Shown one piece after another: positions 8,276-15,479 of a DNA stretch of 27,840 nucleotides. Each line of letters opens with the position of its first letter. Positions within the stretch are counted from its first letter, which is position 1. Position numbers and translations under genes: made by a program. Origin of the DNA: a virus. The DNA is taken from positions 1 through 27,840 of IMG/VR virus record IMGVR_UViG_3300027896_000175, one strand, 5' to 3'. Under the pieces are notes generated by a model. It ran no database searches and was not told the DNA's origin. It saw only the letters and a list, made by a program, of their open reading frames with translations.

Positions 8276-9410
8276 AGATCACAAGACTAGCAGCTACGAT
8301 TTCACCAAGATACCATTTGACGATATCGTGAAGTTTGGTCAGCGCACCTTGTTATATCGTGATATCTTCTGTGTTAGCTGGTTGCTGGGAAGATATTGCA
8401 ACTATAACTGCAGCTATTGCTGGCCTTATGCACGCAGCAACACCAAAGACTATCGTCCCATTGCTCTTAACCTCATGACCATGGACGAGATCAAACGCCA
8501 GAGCAGGGAACGAGGTTTCAACAGTTTCCATTTCAGTTTCAGCGGCGGTGAACCCACGGTTTATCCAGACTATCTAAGATTACTGGAACATTACAGCAAT
8601 GATACTGCGAACTGCAATTACCAAAGCGTGCACATGACCAGCAACATATCACAGGGTATTCGTTGGTTTGAGAGATACGTGGCAGCCACAAAAGAATTGC
8701 ACAGAGTCAGCGTCACGGCAAGCTGGCATAGAGAACAAGGCATCAAGCAAGGTAATCTCAAAGGTCACACGGAAAAATTCGCAGACAAATTGGTATTCCT
8801 GCAGGAGAATGACATACAGGTCACGGTCAATACCGTGATGGTGCCCCAATGGTTTGATATGCTGTACGCCGAAGCAGAGTACTTCCTGAGTCGCGGTATC
8901 AATGTCACACTAAAACCGCAGAGCGATCCTTCTGCTAGCAAAGTGGTGGACGGCTACACCGATCAACAGCGAGCCATCCTGCATAATGGCATGCCACAGC
9001 GCGATTTCACTGGCGTCAAATCCAAGACAACGAGACCCAAGCCAGCGGTGAGCATGCACAGGATGTCAATTGACAACGGCGACACTGATGCTGTTCCTCA
9101 GATAATGCAGGTGGAATTTGAAGACAGCAAAGGTGCCAAATGGTACATGGACCAAGCAGAACGCTTCAACGCGTTTGGTTTCAACAGCTTCAAGGGCTGG
9201 GAGTGTGAGAGCGGGTATCGTAGCATCATAATACGAGAACCTGATGGCTCGATCAAACGCAGCTACAGCTGCAGTGATAAACCTCTTGGTTACATCGAGA
9301 CTGGTTTCAAGTTGTTTGATAGGCCAATGCCTTGCATCAGTGATGCATGTGTCAGCAGTGCTGACAGCAAGATACCAAAGATGCGCAGGATCAACGGAAA
9401 TGCTGGATAA
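8256..9410 (+). CDS. Radical SAM protein with SPASM/twitch-like C-terminus
   Basis: Third radical SAM enzyme, of different architecture from the other two. The cluster motif C48-x3-C52-x2-C55 (CNYNCSYC) is near the N-terminus, followed by SFSGGEP at 94-100. The C-terminal part (about 315-376) has C317, C339, C360 and C365 arranged as C..G...I.I..DG.I..SYSC, then LGYI..G, PCISDAC and IPK, the layout of a SPASM/twitch auxiliary-cluster domain. It overlaps the SDR gene by 20 nt if the ATG at 8256 is used, or 8 nt with the ATG at 8268; neither start has a clear Shine-Dalgarno. The paired radical SAM and auxiliary domain are typical of enzymes that modify peptides or alcohols and carbohydrates; the actual substrate is unknown. 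Confidence 0.88.
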   Translation: MRIGMNEDHKTSSYDFTKIPFDDIVKFGQRTLLYRDIFCVSWLLGRYCNYNCSYCWPYARSNTKDYRPIALNLMTMDEIKRQSRERGFNSFHFSFSGGEPTVYPDYLRLLEHYSNDTANCNYQSVHMTSNISQGIRWFERYVAATKELHRVSVTASWHREQGIKQGNLKGHTEKFADKLVFLQENDIQVTVNTVMVPQWFDMLYAEAEYFLSRGINVTLKPQSDPSASKVVDGYTDQQRAILHNGMPQRDFTGVKSKTTRPKPAVSMHRMSIDNGDTDAVPQIMQVEFEDSKGAKWYMDQAERFNAFGFNSFKGWECESGYRSIIIREPDGSIKRSYSCSDKPLGYIETGFKLFDRPMPCISDACVSSADSKIPKMRRINGNAG

Positions 9411-10173
9411 GATAACCAAAGGCGCCATTAGTCCTAGGCATGCAACAGCCGATATGGCAGCCTATCGGGCATTCCAAACTGAATTCGATCAATGGATACA
9501 CAGCTCCAAGCAGAAAGTCTCTGGATTGCCGGAGACCCGAGTCTTGGTTTCTGGTATCACAGATGCACTCAATCAAACCTATGCATTGTATCAGCAGATA
9601 GGCGTGTTTGACGGCGAATATGGATATCACAGTCTAGTGTTGGGCAACAGGGTAACCAAGATGTTGTCAGCGGCAGATGCCATAGTGGTGAGCCATCCGT
9701 TCAGCGCTGATGGTATGAGCTCGCATGATAAACTCAAACAAGCTGATTGTTTTGGTAAACCTATATTCGTTGACTGCGCATTCTTTGGAATCTGTGCCAA
9801 TGTTGATTTTGACTTCGCGTCTTACAACAACATCCACAGCGTGTGCTTTAGCCTAAGCAAGACCTTTGGCACAGGTCATCGCAGGATTGGCATGCTGTAT
9901 ACTCGAGATCGATACGCAGCATCGGTATATGACGAATGGTCGTATCCTCTGATAGCCAGCGCGGAGCATCACTATCGACTGCTTAAAACCATCGGACCGG
10001 ACGATACCTTTGAGCGTCTCAGGAGTGCACAGGAATCTATCTGTGTCCAATTGAACGTGGAACCAAGTGACACGGTGATCTTTGGCATAGATAGAAGCAA
10101 TCTCTATCCTGAGTACAAGCGTGGTCAAGTTGGCAGACTCTGCATCAGTCAGCTTTTGCAAGATGGTCAGTGA
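9400..10173 (+). CDS. PLP-dependent fold type I enzyme (aminotransferase-like), copy 2
   Basis: Paralogue of the minus-strand protein at 5498. Matching landmarks: SGITD at 51-55 (against SHGCT), FDGEYGYH at 70-77 (against FEGDYKYH), D125 in FVDCAFFG (against HIDGAW), and K154 in SLSKTFGTGHRRIG (against SLSKGGIGSNRIG). At 257 residues it is still shorter and lacks part of the usual C-terminal small domain. I chose the ATG at 9400, which overlaps the end of the radical SAM gene by 11 nt and has GCAGGA about 9 nt upstream; the longer reading frame from 9244 would overlap that gene by over 150 nt. It probably works with the adjacent radical SAM and SDR enzymes. Retention of Lys and Asp argues for a working cofactor site. 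Confidence 0.78.
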   Translation: MLDKITKGAISPRHATADMAAYRAFQTEFDQWIHSSKQKVSGLPETRVLVSGITDALNQTYALYQQIGVFDGEYGYHSLVLGNRVTKMLSAADAIVVSHPFSADGMSSHDKLKQADCFGKPIFVDCAFFGICANVDFDFASYNNIHSVCFSLSKTFGTGHRRIGMLYTRDRYAASVYDEWSYPLIASAEHHYRLLKTIGPDDTFERLRSAQESICVQLNVEPSDTVIFGIDRSNLYPEYKRGQVGRLCISQLLQDGQ

Positions 10174-10910
10174 TGAGATATCCATTCTTAGAGCACAATA
10201 GATTGGTTTTGGTTGACTACTTGCCTGGTTCTTCCGGACAGCTTTTGCTGCGTCTGTGGTCAGAACTAGATTCGAGGCTGATGTACGACAATGCTACGAT
10301 TCTCAGCGAGCTCTCGATCACACCACATCTGGGTTCTCGCGAGATAGATTACGATATACTGATACCAAAACGCATCACCAACTGGTTCCTTGACAGATGC
10401 CAACCTCAGGCAGTGGATGATTACCTGCAATTCTTTGAGTTTCTAGGTACCACCATCGTTGCACTCCAGCAGAAATGGGTCAAAGGTCAGTTTGGTCAGA
10501 AATTCTATGATGACGATGATTATAAGCTAGAAGGTCGCAGAGTGCTGTACGGCATACACACCTGGGGCAAGCTGGTGCCATGGGCAGAGATGCGCGCCAG
10601 AGGTTATGAAATAACAGTCATCAAGATAGTACCTAATTCAACATTGGGTTTGAAGTATCAGCATGATAGATGCCAGGCATGCTATCCATTTGCCGAGGGA
10701 GTTTGGCCTGATGCAATAGAGAGATTCAACTCCAAGACCGATGCTGCTGTAGCTTTTGATTTCTGCACGCTACTGGCTACTAAAGACACCGCCGGCATCA
10801 TCGGATGGATAGCAGAGTGCCTTGGGCCAGATCTGCGACAAGATAAGTTATCAAGGGTCTCAGAGATACTAGAGACATATTATTCAAACATAGTAGACAT
10901 GATCCTATGA
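10173..10910 (+). CDS. Uncharacterised protein with P-loop-like N-terminus
   Basis: I cannot assign a family with confidence. The N-terminus reads as a beta strand (RLVLVDY) followed by LPGSSGQLLLRL at 17-28, resembling the phosphate-binding loop of sulfotransferases and some kinases, where a hydrophobic strand runs into a Gly/Ser turn and helix. The canonical Walker A lysine is absent. The rest is a 245-residue alpha/beta-type soluble protein with an RVLYGIHTW segment mid-way that could hold a conserved His. Start: GTG at 10170 or ATG at 10173, overlapping the previous stop; the next gene overlaps by 4 nt, so translation is probably coupled. A transferase decorating the cassette product (sulfate or phosphate) is a guess only. 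Confidence 0.6.
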   Translation: MRYPFLEHNRLVLVDYLPGSSGQLLLRLWSELDSRLMYDNATILSELSITPHLGSREIDYDILIPKRITNWFLDRCQPQAVDDYLQFFEFLGTTIVALQQKWVKGQFGQKFYDDDDYKLEGRRVLYGIHTWGKLVPWAEMRARGYEITVIKIVPNSTLGLKYQHDRCQACYPFAEGVWPDAIERFNSKTDAAVAFDFCTLLATKDTAGIIGWIAECLGPDLRQDKLSRVSEILETYYSNIVDMIL

Positions 10911-11476
10911 CATTTGAGCGCTATCACACCATGACTGGATCTCGAGGATCTCTTGCCGAGGTCTGGATCGATCGTGATGCCAAGCTGGTCAAGAAGTTAT
11001 ATAAACCAGATGGTATCACCATACGGAATAGACCACCTTTGCACACGGATCTTGACCAGATAAGAGCTCTCTACGAAAACGAATTGCATTGGAGCAAGGT
11101 GTTGAAATCTGATCTCATCCTCGAGATCTACGAACACGGAGAGCTAGCAGATGGCGCTGGGTTCTACATCATGCAGGAATACGTTGGACCAGATCTATTG
11201 CATTATTTCAACTCGAGTGATCGCCTAGACAACATCGTGCCAGATGCCGCTGAGCAGATAGTGGAGATGTTTGAGTTCTTCCGCGACCATTCTATCTACA
11301 AGCTCAACAACGCCATGTGCAATCTAACCTTAGCAGACGGCCGCATCAAGGCCTTTGATTTCAAGTATGCTATACCAAGGGATCCATTGAAGAGGCATCT
11401 GGAGATGCACAGCATAGAACAATGGATCGCCAAGATAGATCCCAGATTACCAGGCATGCTTGCAGACTATGTCTAG
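10907..11476 (+). CDS. Small kinase-fold protein, catalytic Asp replaced
   Basis: Resembles the protein kinase / aminoglycoside phosphotransferase fold. Seen in order: K29-K30 in LVKKLYKP (beta-3 lysine), E59 in YENEL (helix C glutamate), a hinge-like IMQEYVG at 88-94, KLNNAMCN at 132-139 where kinases have HRDxKxxN, and FDFKYA at 150-155 in the DFG position. The catalytic-loop Asp aligns to N134, while the metal-binding N139 and D151 are kept, suggesting a pseudokinase or an unusual nucleotide binder. There is no glycine-rich loop of standard form. At 189 residues it is far below the usual 260. Start ATG overlaps the previous stop (ATGA); the gene ends 2 nt before the convergent oxygenase gene. 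Confidence 0.65.
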   Translation: MTFERYHTMTGSRGSLAEVWIDRDAKLVKKLYKPDGITIRNRPPLHTDLDQIRALYENELHWSKVLKSDLILEIYEHGELADGAGFYIMQEYVGPDLLHYFNSSDRLDNIVPDAAEQIVEMFEFFRDHSIYKLNNAMCNLTLADGRIKAFDFKYAIPRDPLKRHLEMHSIEQWIAKIDPRLPGMLADYV

Positions 11477-11478
11477 GG

Positions 11479-12045
11479 TTACTCTAGGACGCTTGCGACT
11501 AGATGTATGCGTTCCTCTAAACCTGAATTGAATGCCGTGTGAGACAGTGTTGTGTCGGTTAGATAACAACTTCCGTCTGCTGGCAAATGCTGTACGGTAT
11601 CTTCGATAACCATCATGGCCCCTGGATTGGTGATGATGGGGATGTGAAGCCTTTTTTCTGCGTCTTTATGCCAACTCATGCAGCTCTTTGGTTTGATTCG
11701 CATCAATCTGACACGGCCGACGCTGTAGTGCGATGTGATACGCGCATAGACATCTTTGAACACTGTGTCATTGAATTCTTTGACGAAATTACGGAAATCT
11801 GCCTCGGTTTTGACCACTGATCGTTTAGATAGCTCACCATTGGCGTCATAGGCATCCTCTCCCCATGCGTACCAGAGACTTCCCGTGGCATCGTGCCAGC
11901 TAGCTGCTGCATCCCTGTCGAGGCTGTGAGTTAGTCCTATCTGGTTATGATGCGGATGCCACTCGCAGATTCCAAGCACCTGTTCAAGGCCTACCTTGAG
12001 CGTGTCTATATCAAACCGCAGATCTAGGAATTTGACGTGTTTCAT
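11479..12045 (-). CDS. 2OG-Fe(II) oxygenase, Asp/Asn beta-hydroxylase-like
   Basis: Double-stranded beta-helix dioxygenase using 2-oxoglutarate and Fe(II). Visible: H126-x-D128 in SWHKDAE, R132-L-H134 followed by IPIITNPG, GSCYLTD at 158-164, H169 in LSHTAFN and R179 in ERIHLV, which matches the H...R.HIP..TN...H..N....R.HL pattern of the aspartyl/asparaginyl hydroxylase group; H126, D128 and H169 are the likely iron ligands and R179 the 2OG contact. The open frame reaches 12426, but that would overlap the tail tube gene. I chose the ATG at 12045 (188 aa, begins MKHVKFLDL); ATGs at 12075 and 12093 are alternatives. No strong Shine-Dalgarno. It is divergent from the tube gene and convergent with the kinase-like gene, closing the cassette. 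Confidence 0.8.
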   Translation of the reverse strand: MKHVKFLDLRFDIDTLKVGLEQVLGICEWHPHHNQIGLTHSLDRDAAASWHDATGSLWYAWGEDAYDANGELSKRSVVKTEADFRNFVKEFNDTVFKDVYARITSHYSVGRVRLMRIKPKSCMSWHKDAEKRLHIPIITNPGAMMVIEDTVQHLPADGSCYLTDTTLSHTAFNSGLEERIHLVASVLE

Positions 12046-12145
12046 CTTGGCTGTCTCGCTTGATAACCTACGCATAGTATATAGCCTTTGCATCGCAGTC
12101 TGCAGCTTGACGTTGTCTGTGCGCGATTTGAGAGAGACCGTGATG

Positions 12146-12155
12146 GATAAATACC
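12146..12155 (+). promoter_or_regulatory. Late promoter GATAAATACC for the tail tube gene
   Basis: ATAAATA at 12147-12153 matches the T4 late promoter consensus TATAAATA at 7 of 8 positions. Start of transcription would be near 12159, giving a leader of about 19 nt with a GGAG ribosome site at 12168-12171 before the ATG at 12178. It lies in the 132-nt divergent gap after the oxygenase gene. Confidence 0.72.
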
Positions 12156-12177
12156 TTTGCAAAGATCGGAGAATACC

Positions 12178-12774
12178 ATGGCTTTCCAACCTACACTCAG
12201 CAAGTTTGGCGTTCCTATAGTGCCGGGCACGAGCGGCCTCGGCATACTCATGCCCAAACTGAAGTATCGTTTCAGGGTCAGCATGCAGAGTTTTGGACCA
12301 GCTGGCGCTGCGATTGAGCTGACGAGGCAAGTTTCCAGCGCTGGTAGGCCAACCATACAGCAGGAATCCATTGCTATACACAGCTATAACAACATCATGT
12401 ATGTGCCCCAGAAGCCAGTGTGGCAAACCATAGAAATCAAGGTCAGGGACGACGTCAATAACAGCGTATCGCGCCTAGTAGCCACACAGCTACAGAAGCA
12501 GATGAATCACTTTGATCAGACATCGGAACTCGCAGGCATCAACTACAAGTTCACCACACAGATCGAAACACTGGACGGCGGCAACACAGGCGTCCTTGAA
12601 AATTGGTATCTGGAAGGTTGCTACCTGCAGCAAGTGCAATATGACCAATTTGATTACAGCAGCAGCGAACAGATGATGATCAGCATGACCATCCGTTACG
12701 ATAACGCTACGCAGGATAACACCATCATGCCGCAGACAGCTGCAGCCACCGGAATAGGATCGTTGGTCGGCTAA
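12178..12774 (+). CDS. 19: Tail tube protein, gp19-like
   Basis: Major subunit of the inner tail tube through which DNA is ejected. The 198-residue length is close to T4 gp19 (163). Family features: KYRFRVSM near the N-terminus, ELTRQVSSAGRP, a beta-rich middle (TIEIKVRDDV), the helix SRLVATQLQKQMNHFDQ, and the C-terminal strand set ENWYLEGCYLQQVQYDQFDYSS ending in MISMTIRYDNA. The ATG at 12178 is preferred over the in-frame TTG at 12157 because it has GGAG at 12168-12171, 6 nt upstream, and because the late promoter would start transcription inside the longer reading. It is followed by a strong terminator, so it can be expressed as a single-gene unit, as suits an abundant protein. Confidence 0.88.
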   Translation: MAFQPTLSKFGVPIVPGTSGLGILMPKLKYRFRVSMQSFGPAGAAIELTRQVSSAGRPTIQQESIAIHSYNNIMYVPQKPVWQTIEIKVRDDVNNSVSRLVATQLQKQMNHFDQTSELAGINYKFTTQIETLDGGNTGVLENWYLEGCYLQQVQYDQFDYSSSEQMMISMTIRYDNATQDNTIMPQTAAATGIGSLVG

Positions 12775-12800
12775 GTTGCACTGATGAAACTGTGACCTCA

Positions 12801-12828
12801 AGAGCCGCCATTTTTGGCGGCTTTTTTG
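12801..12828 (+). terminator. Rho-independent terminator after the tail tube gene
   Basis: Stem AGCCGCC (12803-12809) pairs with GGCGGCT (12816-12822) across a 6-nt loop, extended by a G-U and an A-U pair, and runs into six T (12822-12827). It begins 26 nt after the stop codon and is the most canonical terminator in the window. Confidence 0.92.
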
Positions 12829-12832
12829 TTGG

Positions 12833-12841
12833 CTAAATATC
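12833..12841 (+). promoter_or_regulatory. Late promoter CTAAATATC, 5 nt before ATG
   Basis: CTAAATA at 12833-12839 immediately follows the terminator and ends 5 nt before the ATG at 12845. In T4 the late box covers about -13 to -6, so transcription would begin on the ATG itself. No Shine-Dalgarno is present between. Confidence 0.65.
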
Positions 12842-12844
12842 TGC

Positions 12845-14089
12845 ATGGCGCTAACTCTCTCAGATATAACAGCAGCTGCGGCAGTGCTAGGCGGTCCGGG
12901 ATATTTCACACCCGAGATCCTAGCTACAAAGCAATATGCTGCATGGTACTTTGGGGCACAGAGTCCCGGACAGTACATGTATGCGGTACCCCGCTACAAG
13001 TTCATGTACTATGCCAATTGGGTGGTCAATAGCCAAGCAGCCACGCTTTATCCATGGCTACGACAGCTTGGCAGCATCGAAGGGCTTAGCTTCAAGATAC
13101 GCACGGTAGACAAGCCAAACATCTCGCTGACAGCTCAGAAGCTGAATGAATATAATCGCACCAAGATAGTCTATACAAAGACCGATTATCGACCCATAAC
13201 CATGACCATCTGGGACACGGTTGATAACAAGACCTATGATTTCTGGCGTCAGTATTTCACTTATTATTTCGGCGATGCTCGCCAGAAGAGTCCAATCGTT
13301 ATGAACAGCAGCCCGGTAGACCCTACCTTCGCTGACGGTACTGGTTGGGGCTTGCGTCCTCTCGGCGAACAGCCAAATTTCTTCTCGAGTTTGGACATAT
13401 ATGCGATGTTTGGCGGATACTACATCCGCACAAGCTATCTCAATCCCAAGATAACAGATGTCAATTGGGGATCCTATGATGCGGCAGATTCGGCAAGCTT
13501 GGCAGATGCTAGATTCACCATTGAATACGAGACCGTGAATTATGATCCAAATCAACCCATCACTCCAGAACTAGCAAGCCAATTTGGATTTGACGTTGGA
13601 CCTCCTGTTCCAGAGCCAAACACCAACTCTGGTGCAGCTATATTGCAGAGTGTAGCCGGCATAGCAGACAGCATGCTCGCCCAGCGTAACGCCAATGTCA
13701 ACAGTCCTCAGTCTGTGATTTCGCAGGGTCTGAGTGCTCTAGCAGCATTTGGGATGGCTGGTGTTAGCTATAGTGCATACACTGGGACCGGAGGCGATGC
13801 CCTATTCACAGGTGAGGCTACTCCGGGTTCGATACAGTATGTCAGTGCCACGAGCGCATTTGACAATGTCTACAGCACGGTACCAGCTGGTGCAGATTAC
13901 AGCAATAAACCATCTAGCCACAACGGCGGACTGTTAGGCCTTCCTTTTGGTCAACTACCATTCCTCACACAGAACATCACACAACCATTCGTGACTAGCT
14001 TTGCTACGGCTGCGTCTCCGACATCTAGCACACTTGGATCGTTTGGTGACTTCAACTTTGGTTCTGGTGGTCTGCAGGTGTCACCGTAA
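12845..14089 (+). CDS. Tube-like baseplate protein candidate (gp54/gp48 type)
   Basis: The first ~235 residues look like a tail-tube fold: PRYKFMYYANWVV, KIVYTKTDYRPITMTIWDTV, a helix YDFWRQYFTYYF, and a final strand ARFTIEYETVNYD. In T4, gp48 (364 aa) and gp54 (320 aa) share the gp19 fold and form the platform from which the tube grows; position next to the tube gene and length of 414 fit that role. The remaining ~175 residues are low-complexity and rich in Ala, Ser, Gly and Pro, which is not typical of the T4 proteins. A second tube-like virion protein of other function is the alternative. The ATG at 12845 has no Shine-Dalgarno and lies 5 nt after a late promoter box. Confidence 0.62.
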   Translation: MALTLSDITAAAAVLGGPGYFTPEILATKQYAAWYFGAQSPGQYMYAVPRYKFMYYANWVVNSQAATLYPWLRQLGSIEGLSFKIRTVDKPNISLTAQKLNEYNRTKIVYTKTDYRPITMTIWDTVDNKTYDFWRQYFTYYFGDARQKSPIVMNSSPVDPTFADGTGWGLRPLGEQPNFFSSLDIYAMFGGYYIRTSYLNPKITDVNWGSYDAADSASLADARFTIEYETVNYDPNQPITPELASQFGFDVGPPVPEPNTNSGAAILQSVAGIADSMLAQRNANVNSPQSVISQGLSALAAFGMAGVSYSAYTGTGGDALFTGEATPGSIQYVSATSAFDNVYSTVPAGADYSNKPSSHNGGLLGLPFGQLPFLTQNITQPFVTSFATAASPTSSTLGSFGDFNFGSGGLQVSP

Positions 14090-14102
14090 GAGGAGAGATG
14101 GC

Positions 14103-14513
14103 ATGGCAACTTTACCTCCTAGCACAGATCCGGCATTCAGCACTGCACTGCCCGTGCAAGTTCCTGGACAACAGTATGGCAGCGTGGCGCGATTGCCTCG
14201 ATCAGTTGGTGGTTTCGTACAGAGCGATGTAGTTGACGCTGCTCGCAAGCAGGTGCAACAGTCGGGATCGTACATACCTGGACCAGTGCAGAATCCAATC
14301 TACACAAACAATGGCACTGGCAACAGTTACCAAGAAGCCAATCTATTGCCAAATGGTCGGCCCATACCCGGACCAGTCAATGCTAGCAGCACCAACAGAG
14401 CACCGTCGCAGGGGTTTCATTTCGCTGCATTGACCAACCCATCTGTCTACAATGGCAGTGTCAGCGATAACACACCACCGCCTTCGGGCACTACATACAT
14501 CACGAGCAGGTGA
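14103..14513 (+). CDS. Uncharacterised Pro/Ser/Asn-rich protein, probable virion part
   Basis: 136-residue protein with low-complexity composition rich in Pro, Gly, Ser, Asn and Thr, two similar short motifs (YIPGPVQNP and PIPGPVNAS), no Cys, no membrane segment and no signal peptide. I do not recognise a family. The ATG at 14103 is chosen because AGGAG at 14091-14095 is 7 nt upstream; the longer reading frame from 14001 would overlap the previous gene, and an ATG at 14098 is out of frame. Placed 13 nt after the tube-like gene and 4 nt before the next, it is part of the late structural operon; an extended linker or tail accessory protein is a fair inference. Confidence 0.7.
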   Translation: MATLPPSTDPAFSTALPVQVPGQQYGSVARLPRSVGGFVQSDVVDAARKQVQQSGSYIPGPVQNPIYTNNGTGNSYQEANLLPNGRPIPGPVNASSTNRAPSQGFHFAALTNPSVYNGSVSDNTPPPSGTTYITSR

Positions 14514-14517
14514 CTAG

Positions 14518-14994
14518 ATGGCTGTCAACAAAGATCTAATTTTATCCAACATACGAAAGCAACTAGCCCTGAATAGTGGGCAGCTGCAAGTATCTAATCG
14601 TGGCGGTGCTTGGCAGTTCGCAGACGGAGCAGGTGTGCCGCTGTCTGGTTCGACAGACATGACCAATTATGGTTCTAGCCAAGCAGCAGGCCGATACATC
14701 ACTAGCATGGCAGCTACCACGTTCAGTCTAGCTAAGGGCTTGTTTGGTGGGCCAAACGTGCCAGATGATTTAATTCAAGTGCTGGCTAATCTCGCCACTT
14801 ATTATGCAACGCAAACTGGTCAACCGGTGCAGAATCTATTCAAACAGGGTATATTGCTGAATGATTTCCTAGCCACCATCAATAGCATCAGAGACCCAAG
14901 CAGCCAACTTGGTTATGTTGGTATCAATCCAACGCCAAATTGGGCACGTAATCCCAGCCTCAGTGCAACTATAGCAAATGCACTAGGTGTTTGA
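14518..14994 (+). CDS. Uncharacterised structural-operon protein (158 aa)
   Basis: Soluble protein without Cys, signal peptide or membrane segment. N-terminus is a short helix (DLILSNIRKQLALNS), then a Gly-rich stretch, a predicted helix around VPDDLIQVLANLATYYATQ, and a second around GILLNDFLATINSIR. I do not recognise the family. GCAGG at 14506-14510 sits 7 nt before the ATG. It is 4 nt downstream of the Pro-rich gene and its stop is 2 nt before the gp4 start, so it is co-translated with head and tail completion genes. A small neck, head-completion or baseplate protein is likely by context only. Confidence 0.72.
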   Translation: MAVNKDLILSNIRKQLALNSGQLQVSNRGGAWQFADGAGVPLSGSTDMTNYGSSQAAGRYITSMAATTFSLAKGLFGGPNVPDDLIQVLANLATYYATQTGQPVQNLFKQGILLNDFLATINSIRDPSSQLGYVGINPTPNWARNPSLSATIANALGV

Positions 14995-14996
14995 CC

Positions 14997-15434
14997 ATGA
15001 GCAAGTATAGCCAAGGTAGGTTCACGCCAAGGAACCCTAGCAAACTGGTTGGTAAGCAGGAAGTTGTGTTTCGTAGCAGCTGGGAATTGACCGTGATGAA
15101 CTTCCTCGACAGTCATCCCAGCGTCATACAATGGGCCAGCGAGAGCATACGAATACCTTATGTAAATCCCCTCACTGGCAAGCATAGCCAATACGTGCCA
15201 GACTTCATGGTGCTATATCAAGACAAGAACGGCAATCGCAGGGCGGAAGTGGTAGAAGTCAAACCCAGCAAGGAAGCATTGGCTGAAAATGCCAGGAGCA
15301 AACGCGACAAGGCCTTCATACTGGTGAATACTGCCAAATGGGCAGCTGCATTGTCTTGGTGCAAGAAAAACGGCATGACGTTCCGTGTCTTGACCGAAAA
15401 CGACATCTATGTCACGAAACCCAAGAAGAAGTGA
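14997..15434 (+). CDS. 4: Head completion protein, gp4-like TnsA-type nuclease
   Basis: Matches the T4 gp4 family, which is required to finish DNA-filled heads before tail joining and carries a TnsA N-terminal, PD-(D/E)xK nuclease-like fold. Seen: RSSWELTVMNFLD near residues 27-39 (helix with conserved Glu), then VPDF with D69, and VVEVKP with E87-x-K89, giving a complete nuclease-type active site. Length 145 is close to T4 gp4 (150). I chose the ATG at 14997 over the TTG at 14991, which overlaps the upstream stop. It closes an operon and is followed by a late promoter for the terminase gene. The C-terminal end is very basic (TKPKKK). Confidence 0.85.
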   Translation: MSKYSQGRFTPRNPSKLVGKQEVVFRSSWELTVMNFLDSHPSVIQWASESIRIPYVNPLTGKHSQYVPDFMVLYQDKNGNRRAEVVEVKPSKEALAENARSKRDKAFILVNTAKWAAALSWCKKNGMTFRVLTENDIYVTKPKKK

Positions 15435-15444
15435 CTCATTGGTC

Positions 15445-15454
15445 CATAAATACC
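15445..15454 (+). promoter_or_regulatory. Late promoter CATAAATACC for the small terminase gene
   Basis: ATAAATA at 15446-15452 matches the T4-type late box at 7 of 8 positions. Predicted start near 15458 leaves a 22-nt leader before the ATG at 15480. No clear Shine-Dalgarno is visible in that leader; a TATGAT lies at 15471-15476 but is too near the ATG to read as its promoter. Confidence 0.7.
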
Positions 15455-15479
15455 GCCATAGAAGCCCCGGTATGATACG

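Noticed and set aside
9244-9399. Longer start for the second PLP protein
   Set aside because: The extra 52 residues lie entirely within the radical SAM gene in another frame and look like its shadow; the ATG at 9400 has a ribosome site.
12046-12426. N-terminal extension of the 2OG oxygenase up to 12426
   Set aside because: It would overlap most of the first third of the tail tube gene on the other strand, and the conserved-looking protein starts at MKHVKFLDL (12045).
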